Shown: positions 1 to 9,948 of the stretch, one piece after another
How the letters are laid out: every line of letters begins with the position of its first letter
Position numbering within the stretch: position 1 is the stretch's first letter
From: Nonomuraea harbinensis
GTDB lineage: Bacteria; Actinomycetota; Actinomycetes; Streptosporangiales; Streptosporangiaceae
Direction of reading: 5' to 3'
NCBI RefSeq assembly: GCF_019396385.1
Contig: NZ_JAHKRN010000035.1
Coordinates: 1-64,000, forward strand
DNA: 64,000 nt
Translations under genes and position numbers: made by a program
Notes under the pieces: generated by a model
The model's database searches: none
Told to the model about the DNA's origin: nothing
Seen by the model: only the letters and a program-made list of their open reading frames with translations

Positions 1-3000
1 CCGCGGAGTGCGTTGGCGACGGATCCGCAGCATCGGTTGTTCCTGGAGTCGTGCTGGGAGGCGTTGGAGCGGGCGGGGATCGATCCGGTGACGCTGCGGG
101 GCAGCCGTACCGGCGTCTACGCCGGCAGCATGTACGAGCACTACTCCACCCGATTCCTGCACAAGGCGCCGGAGTCGGTCGAAGGCACCCTGTTCACCTC
201 CAGCGCGTCCAGCGTCCTGGCGGGCCGCGTCTCCTACACCCTCGGCCTGGAGGGCCCGGCCCTCACCACCGACACCGCCTGCTCCTCATCCCTGGTCGCG
301 CTGCACCTGGCGGTGCAGGCCCTGCGACGCGGCGAGTGCTCGATGGCCCTGGCGGGCGGCGTGTCGGTGATGGCGACGCCCGCGCCGTTCGTGGAGTTCT
401 CGCGCCAGCGCGCGCTGGCTCCCGACGGCCGCTGCAAGTCCTTCTCCTCCACCGCCGATGGTGCGGCGTGGGCGGAGGGTGTGGGGGTGCTGGTGCTGGA
501 GCGGTTGTCGGAGGCGCGGCGCAACGGCCGGCGGATCCTGGCGGTGGTGCGGGGTTCGGCGGTGAACCAGGACGGCGCCTCCAACGGGATGACGGCGCCG
601 AGCGGTCCGGCCCAGGAGCGGGTGATCCGTCAGGCGCTGGCCGACGCGTTGCTGGACACGCGGGACATCGACGTCGTGGAGGCGCACGGCACCGGCACGA
701 CGTTGGGCGATCCGATCGAGGCGCAGGCGTTGCTGGCCACGTACGGGCGTGGTCGTCCGGCTGAGCGGCCGGTGTGGCTGGGGTCGCTGAAGTCGAACAT
801 CGGGCACACCCAGGCGGCTGCCGGGGTGGCCGGTGTGATCAAGATGGTCAAGGCGCTGGAGCACCGGACGATGCCGCCGACGCTGCACGTCAAGGAGCCG
901 ACCCCGCACGTGGACTGGGAGTCCGGTGGGGTGCGGCTGCTGACCCAGGCGGTGGAGGTGCCGGGCGAGCGTCCGTTGCGGGCGGGGGTCTCCTCGTTCG
1001 GGGTCAGCGGTACGAACGCGCACGTGATCCTGGAGGGCGCGCCGGCCGAGCCGGAGGTGCCGGCCGGTGACGGTCCGCTGGTCTGGCCGGTGTCCGCCAG
1101 GTCGGCGGAGTCACTGCGGGCACAGGCGGCGCGGCTGGTCGCGTACGCCGAAAGCGCCTCTGATCGGGACCTGCCAGGCGCGGGCCGGGCGCTGGCCCGG
1201 CGGGCGAGCTTCGAACACCGCGCCGTGATCGTGGCCGGGGACCGGCGGGAGCTGCTGGCGGGGCTGGCCGCGCTGGCGGAAGGCGGGTCCGACGCCGCGG
1301 TGGTGAGCGGGGTCGCGGCTCCCAACGTCCAGCCGGTGTTCGTGTTCCCCGGTCAGGGCTCGCAGTGGGCGGGCATGGCCGTGGACCTCCTGGACGAGGA
1401 CGAGACGTTCCGGGCCGCCCTCCGCCGCTGCGAGGAGGCGCTGCGCCCGCACACCGGCTGGTCGGTCGAGGACGTGCTGCGCGGCGCGCCCGGCGCGCGG
1501 TCCCTGGACGGCACCGACGTGATCCAGCCCGTCCTGTTCGCGGTCATGGTCGCGCTGGCCGAGCTGTGGCGCTCCCTCGGCGTGCGGCCGTCCGCGGTGC
1601 TCGGCCACTCCCAAGGCGAGATCGCCGCCGCGTACGTCGCGGGCGCGCTCTCGCTGGAGGACGCCGCCAAGATCGTGGCCCTGCGCAGCCAGGTGCTGAC
1701 CCGGCTCGGCGGCACCGGCGGCATGCTCGCCGTGGCGCTGCCCGCGGCCAGGGCCCAGGAGCGGATCGAACCGTGGGCGGACCGGCTGTGGGTGGCCGTG
1801 CACAGCAGCCCCACCGGCTCGGTGGTGGCAGGAGAGGTCGCCGCCCTGGAGGAGTTCGCCGCCACGTGCGAGAACACCGTGCGGGTGCGCCGCATCGCGG
1901 TCGACTACGCCTCCCACACCCCGCACGTCGAGGCGCTGCGCGACGAGCTGATGGCCGCGCTGCGCGACGTGCGGCCGCGCGCCGCCGACGTCCGCTTCTG
2001 CTCCGCCCTCGCCGGCGCGTTCATCGACCCGGCCGAGCTGACCACCCGCTACTGGTACGACAACCTGCGCAACCCGGTACGGTTCGAGCAGGCCGTCAGC
2101 GCCGTCGCCGGAGCGGGCACCCCGCTGTTCGTCGAGGTCAGCCCGCATCCGGTGCTGGGCCCCGACACCGAGGCCATCTGCGAGGCCGCCGGCGTGCCCG
2201 CGGGCGTCTGCCACACGCTGCGGCGCGACACGGGCGACCGTCGCCGCTTCCTCACGGCGCTGGCCCACGCCTGGGTGCTCGGCGCCAAGGTCTCCTGGAG
2301 CGACGCGCTGCCCTCCGCGCCGCGTCCCCGCCACGAGCCGCCGACCTACGCCTTCGCCCGGCGCAGGTTCTGGCTCACCGGCGACCAGGCCGGCCCCGTG
2401 TCCGGCGCGGGCATCGACGGCTCCCGCCACCCGCTGCTCGACGCCGTCGTGCCGGTGGCCGGGGACGGCTACGTGCTCACCGGCCGGATCTCCCTGCGCG
2501 GCGCTCCCTGGCTGGCGGGCCACGCGGTCGCGGGCCGCGTGCTGCTTCCCGGCGCCGCCTTCGCCGACCTGGCCCTGGAAGCCGGCGCCCAGGCGGGCTG
2601 CGCCCGGCTCGACGAACTGGTCATCGAGGCTCCGCTGTTCCTTCCCGAGCAGGGCGCGGTCACCGTACAGATCACCGTCGACCCCCCGGACGCGGGACGG
2701 CGACAGATCGCCGTCTACTCCCGCACCGGCGACGAGGACGACGCCTGGATCCGCCACGCCTCCGGTGTGCTCGCCGGGGACGTCCCGGGCCATGGTGCGT
2801 GCGAGTGGGCCGGGGTGTGGCCGCCGGTGGACGCGGTGATGGTGGAGGTCGAGGGGGGTTACGAGCGGCTGGGGGAGCGGGGTTACGAGTACGGTGCGGC
2901 GTTCCAGGGGTTGCGGGCCTTGTGGCGTCGTGGTGAGGAGCTGTTCGCGGAGGTGGTGGCGCCGGAGGGCGTGGACGTGACCGGCTTCGGCGTCCACCCC

Positions 3001-5070
3001 GCCCTGCTGGACGCGTCCTTCCACCCCCTCGTGCTGGCCGTGGAGGACGACGAGCTGCGGCTGCCGTTCGCGTTCGGTGACGTCCGCCTGCACGCCTCCG
3101 AGTCCGCCGCGCTGCGCGTACGCCTCACGACCAGCGGCGAGGACGCCGTCGTCGAGGTGGCCGACACCGACGGCGCGCCGGTCCTGTCCATCGGCGCACT
3201 ACGCGCACGACCCGCCGACGTCCGCCCGTCCGCCTCGACCGGTCTGCCGCTGTACGGGGTGGAGTGGGCCGAAGTGGCTCCCTCCGCGCCTGGCTCGGTG
3301 GAGCCGGAGGTGGTGTGGTGTGTGAGCGGGTCGGCGGACGTTCCGGTGGCGGTGCGTGAGCTGACCTCGCGTGTGCTTGCGGCGGTGAAGCAGGCCGGGG
3401 CGTCCCCGGTGGTGTTCGCGACGCGGCCGGGGGATGTGGCCGGTGCGGCGGTGTGGGGGCTGGTGCGGTCCGCGCAGAGTGAGCAGCCGGGCCGGTTCGT
3501 GCTGGCGGAGGTGCCGGAAGGGTTCTCCGGCTGGGACGCGGTCCTGGCTTCTGGCGAGCCCCAGGTACGGGTGTTCGACGGACAGATCCTGGCCCCTCGC
3601 CTGACCCGCCGCCCGGCAACCACCCCTTCCGCCACCCCCAATCAGACCTCTGCCCCAGCTTCCGACCAGACCTCTGCGTCGGCCTCCGGCCGGCTGCTCG
3701 CTGTGGCGTCCGCTGGGGTTTCTTCCGGGATGGCTGGTGCGGCGTCGGGCGGGGCTTCTTCCGCCCGGCCGGGTGCGGTGCTGGTGACCGGTGGGACCGG
3801 TGGGCTGGGGGCGCTGGTGGCGCTGCGGCTGGTGGAACTGCACGGGGTGCGGGATCTGGTGCTGGTGTCGCGGCGCGGGCCTCGGGCCGAGGGTGCGGCG
3901 GAGCTCGTGGCGAAGCTGGAAGGAGCCGGTGCCCGGGTGCGGGTGATGGCCTGCGACGTGTCCGATCGTGCGCAACTCGCGGACGTGGTGGCGTCGGCCG
4001 GGCCGCTGGCCGGTGTGGTGCACGCCGCCGGGGTGCTGGACGACGGGCTGGTGGAGGGGCTGACCCCCGAGCGGATCAGCGGGGTGCTGGGGCCGAAGGC
4101 GGATGCCGCGTGGTTCCTGCACGAGCTGACCCGGGAATCCGAGCTGGACTTCTTCGTGCTGTTCTCCTCGCTCGCCGGAGTGCTGGGCAACGCGGGCCAA
4201 GGCAGCTACGCGGCGGCGAACGCGTTCCTGGACGGATTGGCCGCCGCCCGGCGCGCGGCCGGGCTGCCGGCAGTGTCGGTGGCCTGGGGGCTCTGGGACG
4301 TGGAGTCCGGCATGACCGGCGCCATGGGCGCGGCGGACAAGGCGCGGCTGGCCCGCGCGGGAGTCGCCCCGCTCGCGGTGGAGGAAGGGCTGGCGCTGTT
4401 CGACGCCGCCCTCGCGGACGCGGAATCCGGAGTGGTGGCCGCCCGCTGGGATCCCGCCGGTCTGCGGGCGCGGGCGGAGAACGGTGAACTGCCCGGCATG
4501 CTGCGCGGCCTCGTACGCGTGCCGCGCCGTGCGGCGGGAGCCGGGGCCGGGAACGCGGGCCCGCTGGCGGCCCGGCTGCCGGCACTGGGCAGGGACGAGG
4601 CGCTGCGACTGCTCACCGACACCGTACGCGACCACGTCGCGGCCGTGCTCGCCCACGGCGACCCCGCCCAGGTGGACGTGGACCAGGCGTTCAACCAGCT
4701 CGGCTTCGACTCACTGACGGCCGTCGAACTCCGCAACCGGCTCAACACCGACACCGGGCTGCGGCTGCCCGCGACCCTGGTCTTCGACCAGCCCACGGTC
4801 CGCTCGCTCTCGGCGTACCTGGCCGGAGTGCTCGTCCCGGCGCCGCCCTCGGCCGAGGACACCCTGCGCACCGCCCTGGAACGGGTCGACGACCTGCTGG
4901 CCGCGGCCAACGGCGAGGCGGAGAGCATGCGCGACCGGCTCGCCACCATCCTCCAGGGCGCGCTCACCAAGCTCGGCGGCGGCGGACAGCACGATGTCGG
5001 CGGCGTCATGGAGAAGATCGACTCCGCTTCCGACGAGGAGATCTTCGCCCTGATCGACAACGACCTGTGA
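1..5070 (+). CDS. Modular type I PKS, one module KS-AT-DH-KR-ACP with C-terminal docking domain (5' partial)
   Basis: The frame is open from base 1, inside a ketosynthase (the ATDPQHRLF block), so the N-terminal part of the KS lies outside the window. Domains in order: KS with active-site Cys in TACSSSL near nt 280 and both His (VEAHGTGT, NIGHTQ); AT near nt 1335-2170 with GHSQGE and YASH, the signature usually linked to methylmalonyl-CoA; DH near 2410-3200 with HAVAGRVLLP and a downstream DASFH; KR near 3775-4300 with TGGTGGLG and the LDD motif of B-type reductases; ACP with LGFDSL near 4700. The last ~75 residues (from about nt 4846) end in SDEEIFALIDNDL, a typical actinomycete C-terminal docking helix. 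The next gene starts 33 bases on with a matching N-terminal docking coil, so the two proteins probably hand over the chain. No enoylreductase is seen, so the module should leave a 2-methyl-2-enoyl unit. Confidence 0.96.
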   Translation, partial: PRSALATDPQHRLFLESCWEALERAGIDPVTLRGSRTGVYAGSMYEHYSTRFLHKAPESVEGTLFTSSASSVLAGRVSYTLGLEGPALTTDTACSSSLVALHLAVQALRRGECSMALAGGVSVMATPAPFVEFSRQRALAPDGRCKSFSSTADGAAWAEGVGVLVLERLSEARRNGRRILAVVRGSAVNQDGASNGMTAPSGPAQERVIRQALADALLDTRDIDVVEAHGTGTTLGDPIEAQALLATYGRGRPAERPVWLGSLKSNIGHTQAAAGVAGVIKMVKALEHRTMPPTLHVKEPTPHVDWESGGVRLLTQAVEVPGERPLRAGVSSFGVSGTNAHVILEGAPAEPEVPAGDGPLVWPVSARSAESLRAQAARLVAYAESASDRDLPGAGRALARRASFEHRAVIVAGDRRELLAGLAALAEGGSDAAVVSGVAAPNVQPVFVFPGQGSQWAGMAVDLLDEDETFRAALRRCEEALRPHTGWSVEDVLRGAPGARSLDGTDVIQPVLFAVMVALAELWRSLGVRPSAVLGHSQGEIAAAYVAGALSLEDAAKIVALRSQVLTRLGGTGGMLAVALPAARAQERIEPWADRLWVAVHSSPTGSVVAGEVAALEEFAATCENTVRVRRIAVDYASHTPHVEALRDELMAALRDVRPRAADVRFCSALAGAFIDPAELTTRYWYDNLRNPVRFEQAVSAVAGAGTPLFVEVSPHPVLGPDTEAICEAAGVPAGVCHTLRRDTGDRRRFLTALAHAWVLGAKVSWSDALPSAPRPRHEPPTYAFARRRFWLTGDQAGPVSGAGIDGSRHPLLDAVVPVAGDGYVLTGRISLRGAPWLAGHAVAGRVLLPGAAFADLALEAGAQAGCARLDELVIEAPLFLPEQGAVTVQITVDPPDAGRRQIAVYSRTGDEDDAWIRHASGVLAGDVPGHGACEWAGVWPPVDAVMVEVEGGYERLGERGYEYGAAFQGLRALWRRGEELFAEVVAPEGVDVTGFGVHPALLDASFHPLVLAVEDDELRLPFAFGDVRLHASESAALRVRLTTSGEDAVVEVADTDGAPVLSIGALRARPADVRPSASTGLPLYGVEWAEVAPSAPGSVEPEVVWCVSGSADVPVAVRELTSRVLAAVKQAGASPVVFATRPGDVAGAAVWGLVRSAQSEQPGRFVLAEVPEGFSGWDAVLASGEPQVRVFDGQILAPRLTRRPATTPSATPNQTSAPASDQTSASASGRLLAVASAGVSSGMAGAASGGASSARPGAVLVTGGTGGLGALVALRLVELHGVRDLVLVSRRGPRAEGAAELVAKLEGAGARVRVMACDVSDRAQLADVVASAGPLAGVVHAAGVLDDGLVEGLTPERISGVLGPKADAAWFLHELTRESELDFFVLFSSLAGVLGNAGQGSYAAANAFLDGLAAARRAAGLPAVSVAWGLWDVESGMTGAMGAADKARLARAGVAPLAVEEGLALFDAALADAESGVVAARWDPAGLRARAENGELPGMLRGLVRVPRRAAGAGAGNAGPLAARLPALGRDEALRLLTDTVRDHVAAVLAHGDPAQVDVDQAFNQLGFDSLTAVELRNRLNTDTGLRLPATLVFDQPTVRSLSAYLAGVLVPAPPSAEDTLRTALERVDDLLAAANGEAESMRDRLATILQGALTKLGGGGQHDVGGVMEKIDSASDEEIFALIDNDL

Positions 5071-5103
5071 CCCATGACCACCTCGACCGGAAAGGCACGA
5101 AAG

Positions 5104-8100
5104 ATGGGGACAGAGGACAAGCTCCGCGCCTACCTCAAGCGCGCCACGGTCGAGCTGGCCCAGGCGCGCGGCCGGCTCGCCGAGGCGGAGGAGCGCGCCC
5201 ACGAGCCCATCGCGATCGTCGGCATGGCCTGCCGCTATCCCGGCGGCGGCGACACGGCCGAGGGCCTCTGGGAACTGCTCAGCGAGGGCCGCAGCGCGGT
5301 GCGCGAGGTGCCGGCGAGCCGCTGGGACATCGACGACTACTACCACCCCGACCCGCGCACCCCCGGCGGCGTCTACACCAGGTACGGCACCTTCCTGGAC
5401 GACATCACCGGCTGGGACGCCGAGTTCTTCGGCCTCTCGCCGCGCGAGGCGCTGCGCATGGACCCCCACCAGCGCCTGCTGCTGGAGCTCGTGTGGGAGG
5501 GCCTGGAGAACGCGGGCCTGTCGCCCGCGCGGCTGGCCGGCAGCCGCACCGGCGTGATGATCGGGCTCATGGACACCCTGCAGTACGGCCGGCTGCAGAT
5601 CGAGAGGCAGGGCGGCGCCGCGCTCGCCGACCCCTACCTGGGCCAGGGCTCGGTGCCCAGCGTCGCGGCCGGGCGCATCGCGTACCAGCTCGACCTGAAC
5701 GGCCCCACCCTCACGGTCGACACCGCCTGCTCGTCGTCGCTCATCGCGGTCCACCTGGCCTCCGAGAGCCTGCGCAGGGGCGAGTGCGACCTGGCCGTCG
5801 CCGCGGGCGCCTCGCTGACCATGCACCCGTCCCTCTACATCCAGGCGTGCGCCGGTCTGATGATGTGCTCCGACGGCCGGTGCAAGACCTTCGACGAGAG
5901 CGCCGACGGCTACGTCATGGGCGAGGGCGGCGGCCTGGTCGTGCTGGAGCGGCTGTCCAGCGCCGTCGCCGCGGGCCGCCGCATCCACGCCGTGCTGCGC
6001 GGCTCGGCGGTCAACCAGGACGGGCGCAGCAACGGGCTCACCGCCCCGAGCCGGCGCGCGCAGGCCGACGTGATCGGCCGCGCGCTCGCCGCCGCCCGCG
6101 TCTCACCGGACGACGTCGCCTACGTGGAGGCGCACGGCTCCGGCACCCGACTCGGGGACGCCATCGAGCTGTCCGCGCTGCACGACGTCTTCGGCCGCCG
6201 CTCGCCCGACCGGCCGCTGCGCGTCGGCGCGATCAAGACCAACATCGGCCACACCCAGGCCGCGGCGGGAGTCGCCGGTCTCATCAAGTCGGTGCTGATC
6301 CTGAAAAATGGGCAGATTCCGCCGAGCCTGCACCTGACCAACCCGGCCGCCGCCTTCCCCGAGAACGGCGCCATCCGCCCGGTCACCGGCCTGGAGCCGT
6401 TGCCGCAGGGGGACGGGCCGGCCCTGGCCGGAGTCAGCTCGTTCGGGCTGTCCGGCACCAACGCCCACCTGATCGTGGAGAAGGCGCCCCCGCCCGCCCC
6501 GCCCGAGACGCCGGCGCGCGACACCGTCCACCTCCTGCCGCTGTCGGCCGGCAGCGCCGCCGCGCTGCGCGAGCAGGCCACCCGGCTGGCGGACTGGGTG
6601 AGCGCCCACCCCGGTGCGACCGTGCCCGACCTCGCCCACACCCTGCAGACCGGCCGGGCCGAGCTGGACCACCGCCGCGCCCTGGTCTGCGCCGATCTGG
6701 ACGACGCCGTACGCGGGCTGCGCGCCGCCGCCGACAGCGGCGGGGGCCACCGGGTGAAGGGCCGGCCCCGCGTCGCGTTCCTGCTCCCCGGGGTCGGCGA
6801 CCAGTACGCGGGACTCGGCCGGGAGCTGTACGCCAAGGAGCCGGTGTACGCCGAGGCGGTGGACAGCTGCGTCGAGCTGGTCCAGCGCCGCTCGGGCACG
6901 GACCTGCGGCCCTTGTTCCTCGCTGAGACCTCGGCCGCCCCCGGCGATCTCGCCGCCCTGCTCGGCCGCACCGGCGAGGCGCCCGAGGCTCCCGGCCCCC
7001 TGGACCACGCCGAGGTGGCCCACCCCTTCCTCTTCACCGCCGAGTACGCGCTGGCGCGGCTGCTCGGGCACTGGGGCGTCACCCCGGACCTGCTCATCGG
7101 CTACAGCCTCGGCGAGTACGTGGCCGCGTGCCTGGCCGGGGTCTTCACCCTGGAGGACGCGCTGCACGTCGTGCTCGAACGGGCGCACCTGATCAACGCC
7201 GTGCCCGCCGGGCGGATGATCGCCGTCGCCGCGCCCGAGGCGCGCATCGTCCCCGTGCTCGTGAGCGGCGGGATCGACGTGGACGTCGCCGCGGGCAACG
7301 GGCCGTCGATGACCGTGCTGAGCGGGAGCCCCGCCGAGATCGAGGCGGCGTCTGCCGCCCTGGCCGGGGAGGGCATCGCCTGCCGGGCGCTGCGCTCCGC
7401 CCACGCCTTCCACTCCAGGCTGCTGCAGCCGGCCAGGGAGAAGCTCGCCGCGGTGCTCGACACCGTGCCGAGGCGGGCGCCGGCCGTCCCCGTCGTCTCC
7501 AACCTCACCGGGCTGCCGCTCACCGCCGAGCAGGCCACCGGCACCTCCTACTGGGCCGACCAGCTCGTCAGCACGGTCCGCTTCGCCGACGGCGTGCGTC
7601 ACTGCGTGGACCAGGACGTGGACGCGTTCGTCGAACTCGGCCCCGGCCAGACGCTCGGCGGGCTGGTCAGGCAGAACCTGGCCGGCGGCTCCGGCGTCGC
7701 CGTGCTCGGCACCCTGCCGCCCCGCTGGACCGGCGGCGCTCCCCGCGACGCCCACGAGGAGCTGCTCCGGACCTGCGCCCGGCTGTGGGAGCTCGGCGCC
7801 GAGGTCACCTGGGAACGCACCCGCGCCGGCGCGGGCCGCGTGCTCAGCCTGCCCACGTACCCCTTCCAACGCACCCGCTTCTGGCCCGACCGGACCACCG
7901 CTCACGGAGCTCCCGCTGGGTCAGATGCCGCCCGGGATGCCGCAGCCACCGGCTCGGACGCTGATCAGTACGTCGGGTCCGCTGGGCCGGACGCGGACCG
8001 GCATGCCGAGCCCGCGGACTACACCTTCGTCCCCTCCTGGCGGCAGGATCCGGTCCGGGAAGCGCCCGCGGCCAGGCTGGACCTGACCGGTCCGCTCGTC

Positions 8101-9948
8101 GTGTTCGCCGACTCCGGCGGTGTGGGCGCGGCGCTCGCCGACCTGGCCGGCGCCTCCGTGGTCGAGGTGGTCGCGGGCGACGGGCCGCCGCGCCGCGAAG
8201 GCCGCCGCCTGACCTTCGACCCCGCCGTCCCCGCCCACTACGGGGCCGTCTTCGCCGACCTGCCGTCCGACGGACCCGTGCACGTCGCGTACCTGTGGAG
8301 CCTGGACGCCGGGACCGGCGGCCTCCCCGGTGACGAGGAGCTGCGGACAGCCGTCGCCCGCGGCTTCGACAGCCTCATGCTGGCCATCCAGGCACTGGGC
8401 GACCTGCCCGCCGAGCGGGAGGTGCGGCTGCTGACGGTGACCGGCGGCGCCGCCGAGATCCTCGGCGGCGACATCCCGGCTCCCCACCAAGCCCTGGCCC
8501 ACGGCCTCGGCCGCGCGGCCAGGCACGAGTACCCCGCCCTGACCTGGCGAGGCCTCGACCTCGACCCCGAAACCGTCGGCGCACCCGCCCACGGACCGGC
8601 CCCGGAAGCCGGCACGGCGGCGGGGCAGGTCGCTCGTGAGCTGCTTCGCGAGTGGGACTCCGGCGCGGCGGACGACGATCCGGTGGCCGGGTGGCGGCGC
8701 GGGCGGCGCTGGGTGCGGGCGTGGGCCGAGGTCACCGCAGAGCCGCCGGCGTCCCCGGTGTGGCGGGCCGACGGCTCGTACCTGATCACGGGCGGGACAC
8801 GCGGGCTGGGCATGGCGCTCGCCAAGCATCTCGTACGCGCGGGCGTACGGCGGCTCGCCCTGGTCGGCCGCACCCCGCTGGACCGCGAAGCGGGCGGCGA
8901 GCGGGCGGAGGGCGTCCAGCGGACCCTGCGTGACGTAGCCGAACTGGAGGCGGGCGGGGCGGAGGTGCTGCTGCTCACCGCCGACGCCGGGGTGCCCGAG
9001 CAGCTCAGGGAGGCGCTGCGGCGCGGCCGGGAGCGGTTCGGCTCCCTGACCGGCGTGGTCCACGCCGCCGGGTTGCCCGCCGCCGGCCTGCTGAGCCGGC
9101 GCACCGTCGCCGACGCCGGCCGGGTGCTCGCGCCCAAGGTGCTGGCCATGGGGCCGCTGGCCGAGCTGGTCGGCCCCGCGACCCCGGCCGCCGAACGCCC
9201 GGAACTGCTCGTGCTGTACTCCTCCGCGGTCACCGCGTTCGGCGGCATCGGCGAGGGCGACTACTGCGCCGCCAACACCGTCCTCGACGCGTACGGGGAC
9301 GCGCTGGCCGCCACAGCCCCGTCGACCAGGGTCGTGTCGGTCGCCTGGGGCCCCTGGCAGCACGACGTGTGGCAGTCGGAGAACCTCAAGTCGGCGGGCG
9401 GGCTGGCCGACCGGGTGGCCGCCTACCGCGCCCGGTACGGCTTCGCCGAGGACGCCGGCTGCGCCCTGCTGGACCGGATCGTGGCCGGCGGCCACGGCAA
9501 CGTGATGGCGGTGCGACAACCGCTGCGCGAGGTGCTGGCCGCCTGGACGGGCATGCTCGACCTGGACGACCTGGTCGGCGCCGCCTCCGCCGTACCCGAA
9601 GGGGAGCGGTTCCCGCGCCCGCAGCTGCGCACCGACTTCGCCGCGCCGCGCACCGCCGCGGAGGCCGAGATGGCCGAGCTGTGGGGCGCCTACCTGGGCA
9701 TCGACGGCGTCGGCGTGCACGACCCGTTCTTCGACCTCGGCGGAAACTCGCTGGTCGGCATGGCCATGGTGCTCGCGATCGAGCAGCGGCTGGGGCGCCC
9801 GGTGCCGCCCGCGCTGCTGTTCGAGCACCCGACCATCGCGGAGTTCGCCGCCGCGCTCGACGGCGGCGGGGGCCGCCAGGAATCGCTCACCACGAGTTCG
9901 GCACGGGGGCAGCGGCGGCGCCGGGCCCGTTCCAGTAACCGGAAATGA
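5104..9948 (+). CDS. Modular type I PKS, one module KS-AT-KR-ACP with N-terminal docking domain
   Basis: Residues 1-30 form a charged coil (GTEDKLRAYLKRATVELAQA) typical of an N-terminal docking domain that accepts from the preceding PKS. Start: ATG 5104 has GGAAAGG eight bases upstream; the in-frame ATG at 5074 has no ribosome site and lies four bases after the previous stop. Domains: KS ~35-459 with DTACSSSL, VEAHGSGT and NIGHTQ; AT ~556-853 with GYSLGEY and HAFHS, a malonyl-type signature; a long structural segment; KR ~1226-1414 with TGGTRGLG, catalytic Ser/Tyr/Asn (YSSAVTAF, GDYCAAN) and no LDD; ACP with DLGGNSL, serine near residue 1550. No DH or ER, so a beta-hydroxyl is expected. The C-terminus ends in a basic tail with no docking helix. 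The stop overlaps the next start as ATGA. The AT and ACP signatures differ clearly from those of the upstream module. Confidence 0.95.
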   Translation: MGTEDKLRAYLKRATVELAQARGRLAEAEERAHEPIAIVGMACRYPGGGDTAEGLWELLSEGRSAVREVPASRWDIDDYYHPDPRTPGGVYTRYGTFLDDITGWDAEFFGLSPREALRMDPHQRLLLELVWEGLENAGLSPARLAGSRTGVMIGLMDTLQYGRLQIERQGGAALADPYLGQGSVPSVAAGRIAYQLDLNGPTLTVDTACSSSLIAVHLASESLRRGECDLAVAAGASLTMHPSLYIQACAGLMMCSDGRCKTFDESADGYVMGEGGGLVVLERLSSAVAAGRRIHAVLRGSAVNQDGRSNGLTAPSRRAQADVIGRALAAARVSPDDVAYVEAHGSGTRLGDAIELSALHDVFGRRSPDRPLRVGAIKTNIGHTQAAAGVAGLIKSVLILKNGQIPPSLHLTNPAAAFPENGAIRPVTGLEPLPQGDGPALAGVSSFGLSGTNAHLIVEKAPPPAPPETPARDTVHLLPLSAGSAAALREQATRLADWVSAHPGATVPDLAHTLQTGRAELDHRRALVCADLDDAVRGLRAAADSGGGHRVKGRPRVAFLLPGVGDQYAGLGRELYAKEPVYAEAVDSCVELVQRRSGTDLRPLFLAETSAAPGDLAALLGRTGEAPEAPGPLDHAEVAHPFLFTAEYALARLLGHWGVTPDLLIGYSLGEYVAACLAGVFTLEDALHVVLERAHLINAVPAGRMIAVAAPEARIVPVLVSGGIDVDVAAGNGPSMTVLSGSPAEIEAASAALAGEGIACRALRSAHAFHSRLLQPAREKLAAVLDTVPRRAPAVPVVSNLTGLPLTAEQATGTSYWADQLVSTVRFADGVRHCVDQDVDAFVELGPGQTLGGLVRQNLAGGSGVAVLGTLPPRWTGGAPRDAHEELLRTCARLWELGAEVTWERTRAGAGRVLSLPTYPFQRTRFWPDRTTAHGAPAGSDAARDAAATGSDADQYVGSAGPDADRHAEPADYTFVPSWRQDPVREAPAARLDLTGPLVVFADSGGVGAALADLAGASVVEVVAGDGPPRREGRRLTFDPAVPAHYGAVFADLPSDGPVHVAYLWSLDAGTGGLPGDEELRTAVARGFDSLMLAIQALGDLPAEREVRLLTVTGGAAEILGGDIPAPHQALAHGLGRAARHEYPALTWRGLDLDPETVGAPAHGPAPEAGTAAGQVARELLREWDSGAADDDPVAGWRRGRRWVRAWAEVTAEPPASPVWRADGSYLITGGTRGLGMALAKHLVRAGVRRLALVGRTPLDREAGGERAEGVQRTLRDVAELEAGGAEVLLLTADAGVPEQLREALRRGRERFGSLTGVVHAAGLPAAGLLSRRTVADAGRVLAPKVLAMGPLAELVGPATPAAERPELLVLYSSAVTAFGGIGEGDYCAANTVLDAYGDALAATAPSTRVVSVAWGPWQHDVWQSENLKSAGGLADRVAAYRARYGFAEDAGCALLDRIVAGGHGNVMAVRQPLREVLAAWTGMLDLDDLVGAASAVPEGERFPRPQLRTDFAAPRTAAEAEMAELWGAYLGIDGVGVHDPFFDLGGNSLVGMAMVLAIEQRLGRPVPPALLFEHPTIAEFAAALDGGGGRQESLTTSSARGQRRRRARSSNRK

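Noticed and set aside
5074..5103. Upstream ATG for the second PKS
   Set aside because: No ribosome site, and the docking coil begins at the 5104 ATG in the usual way.
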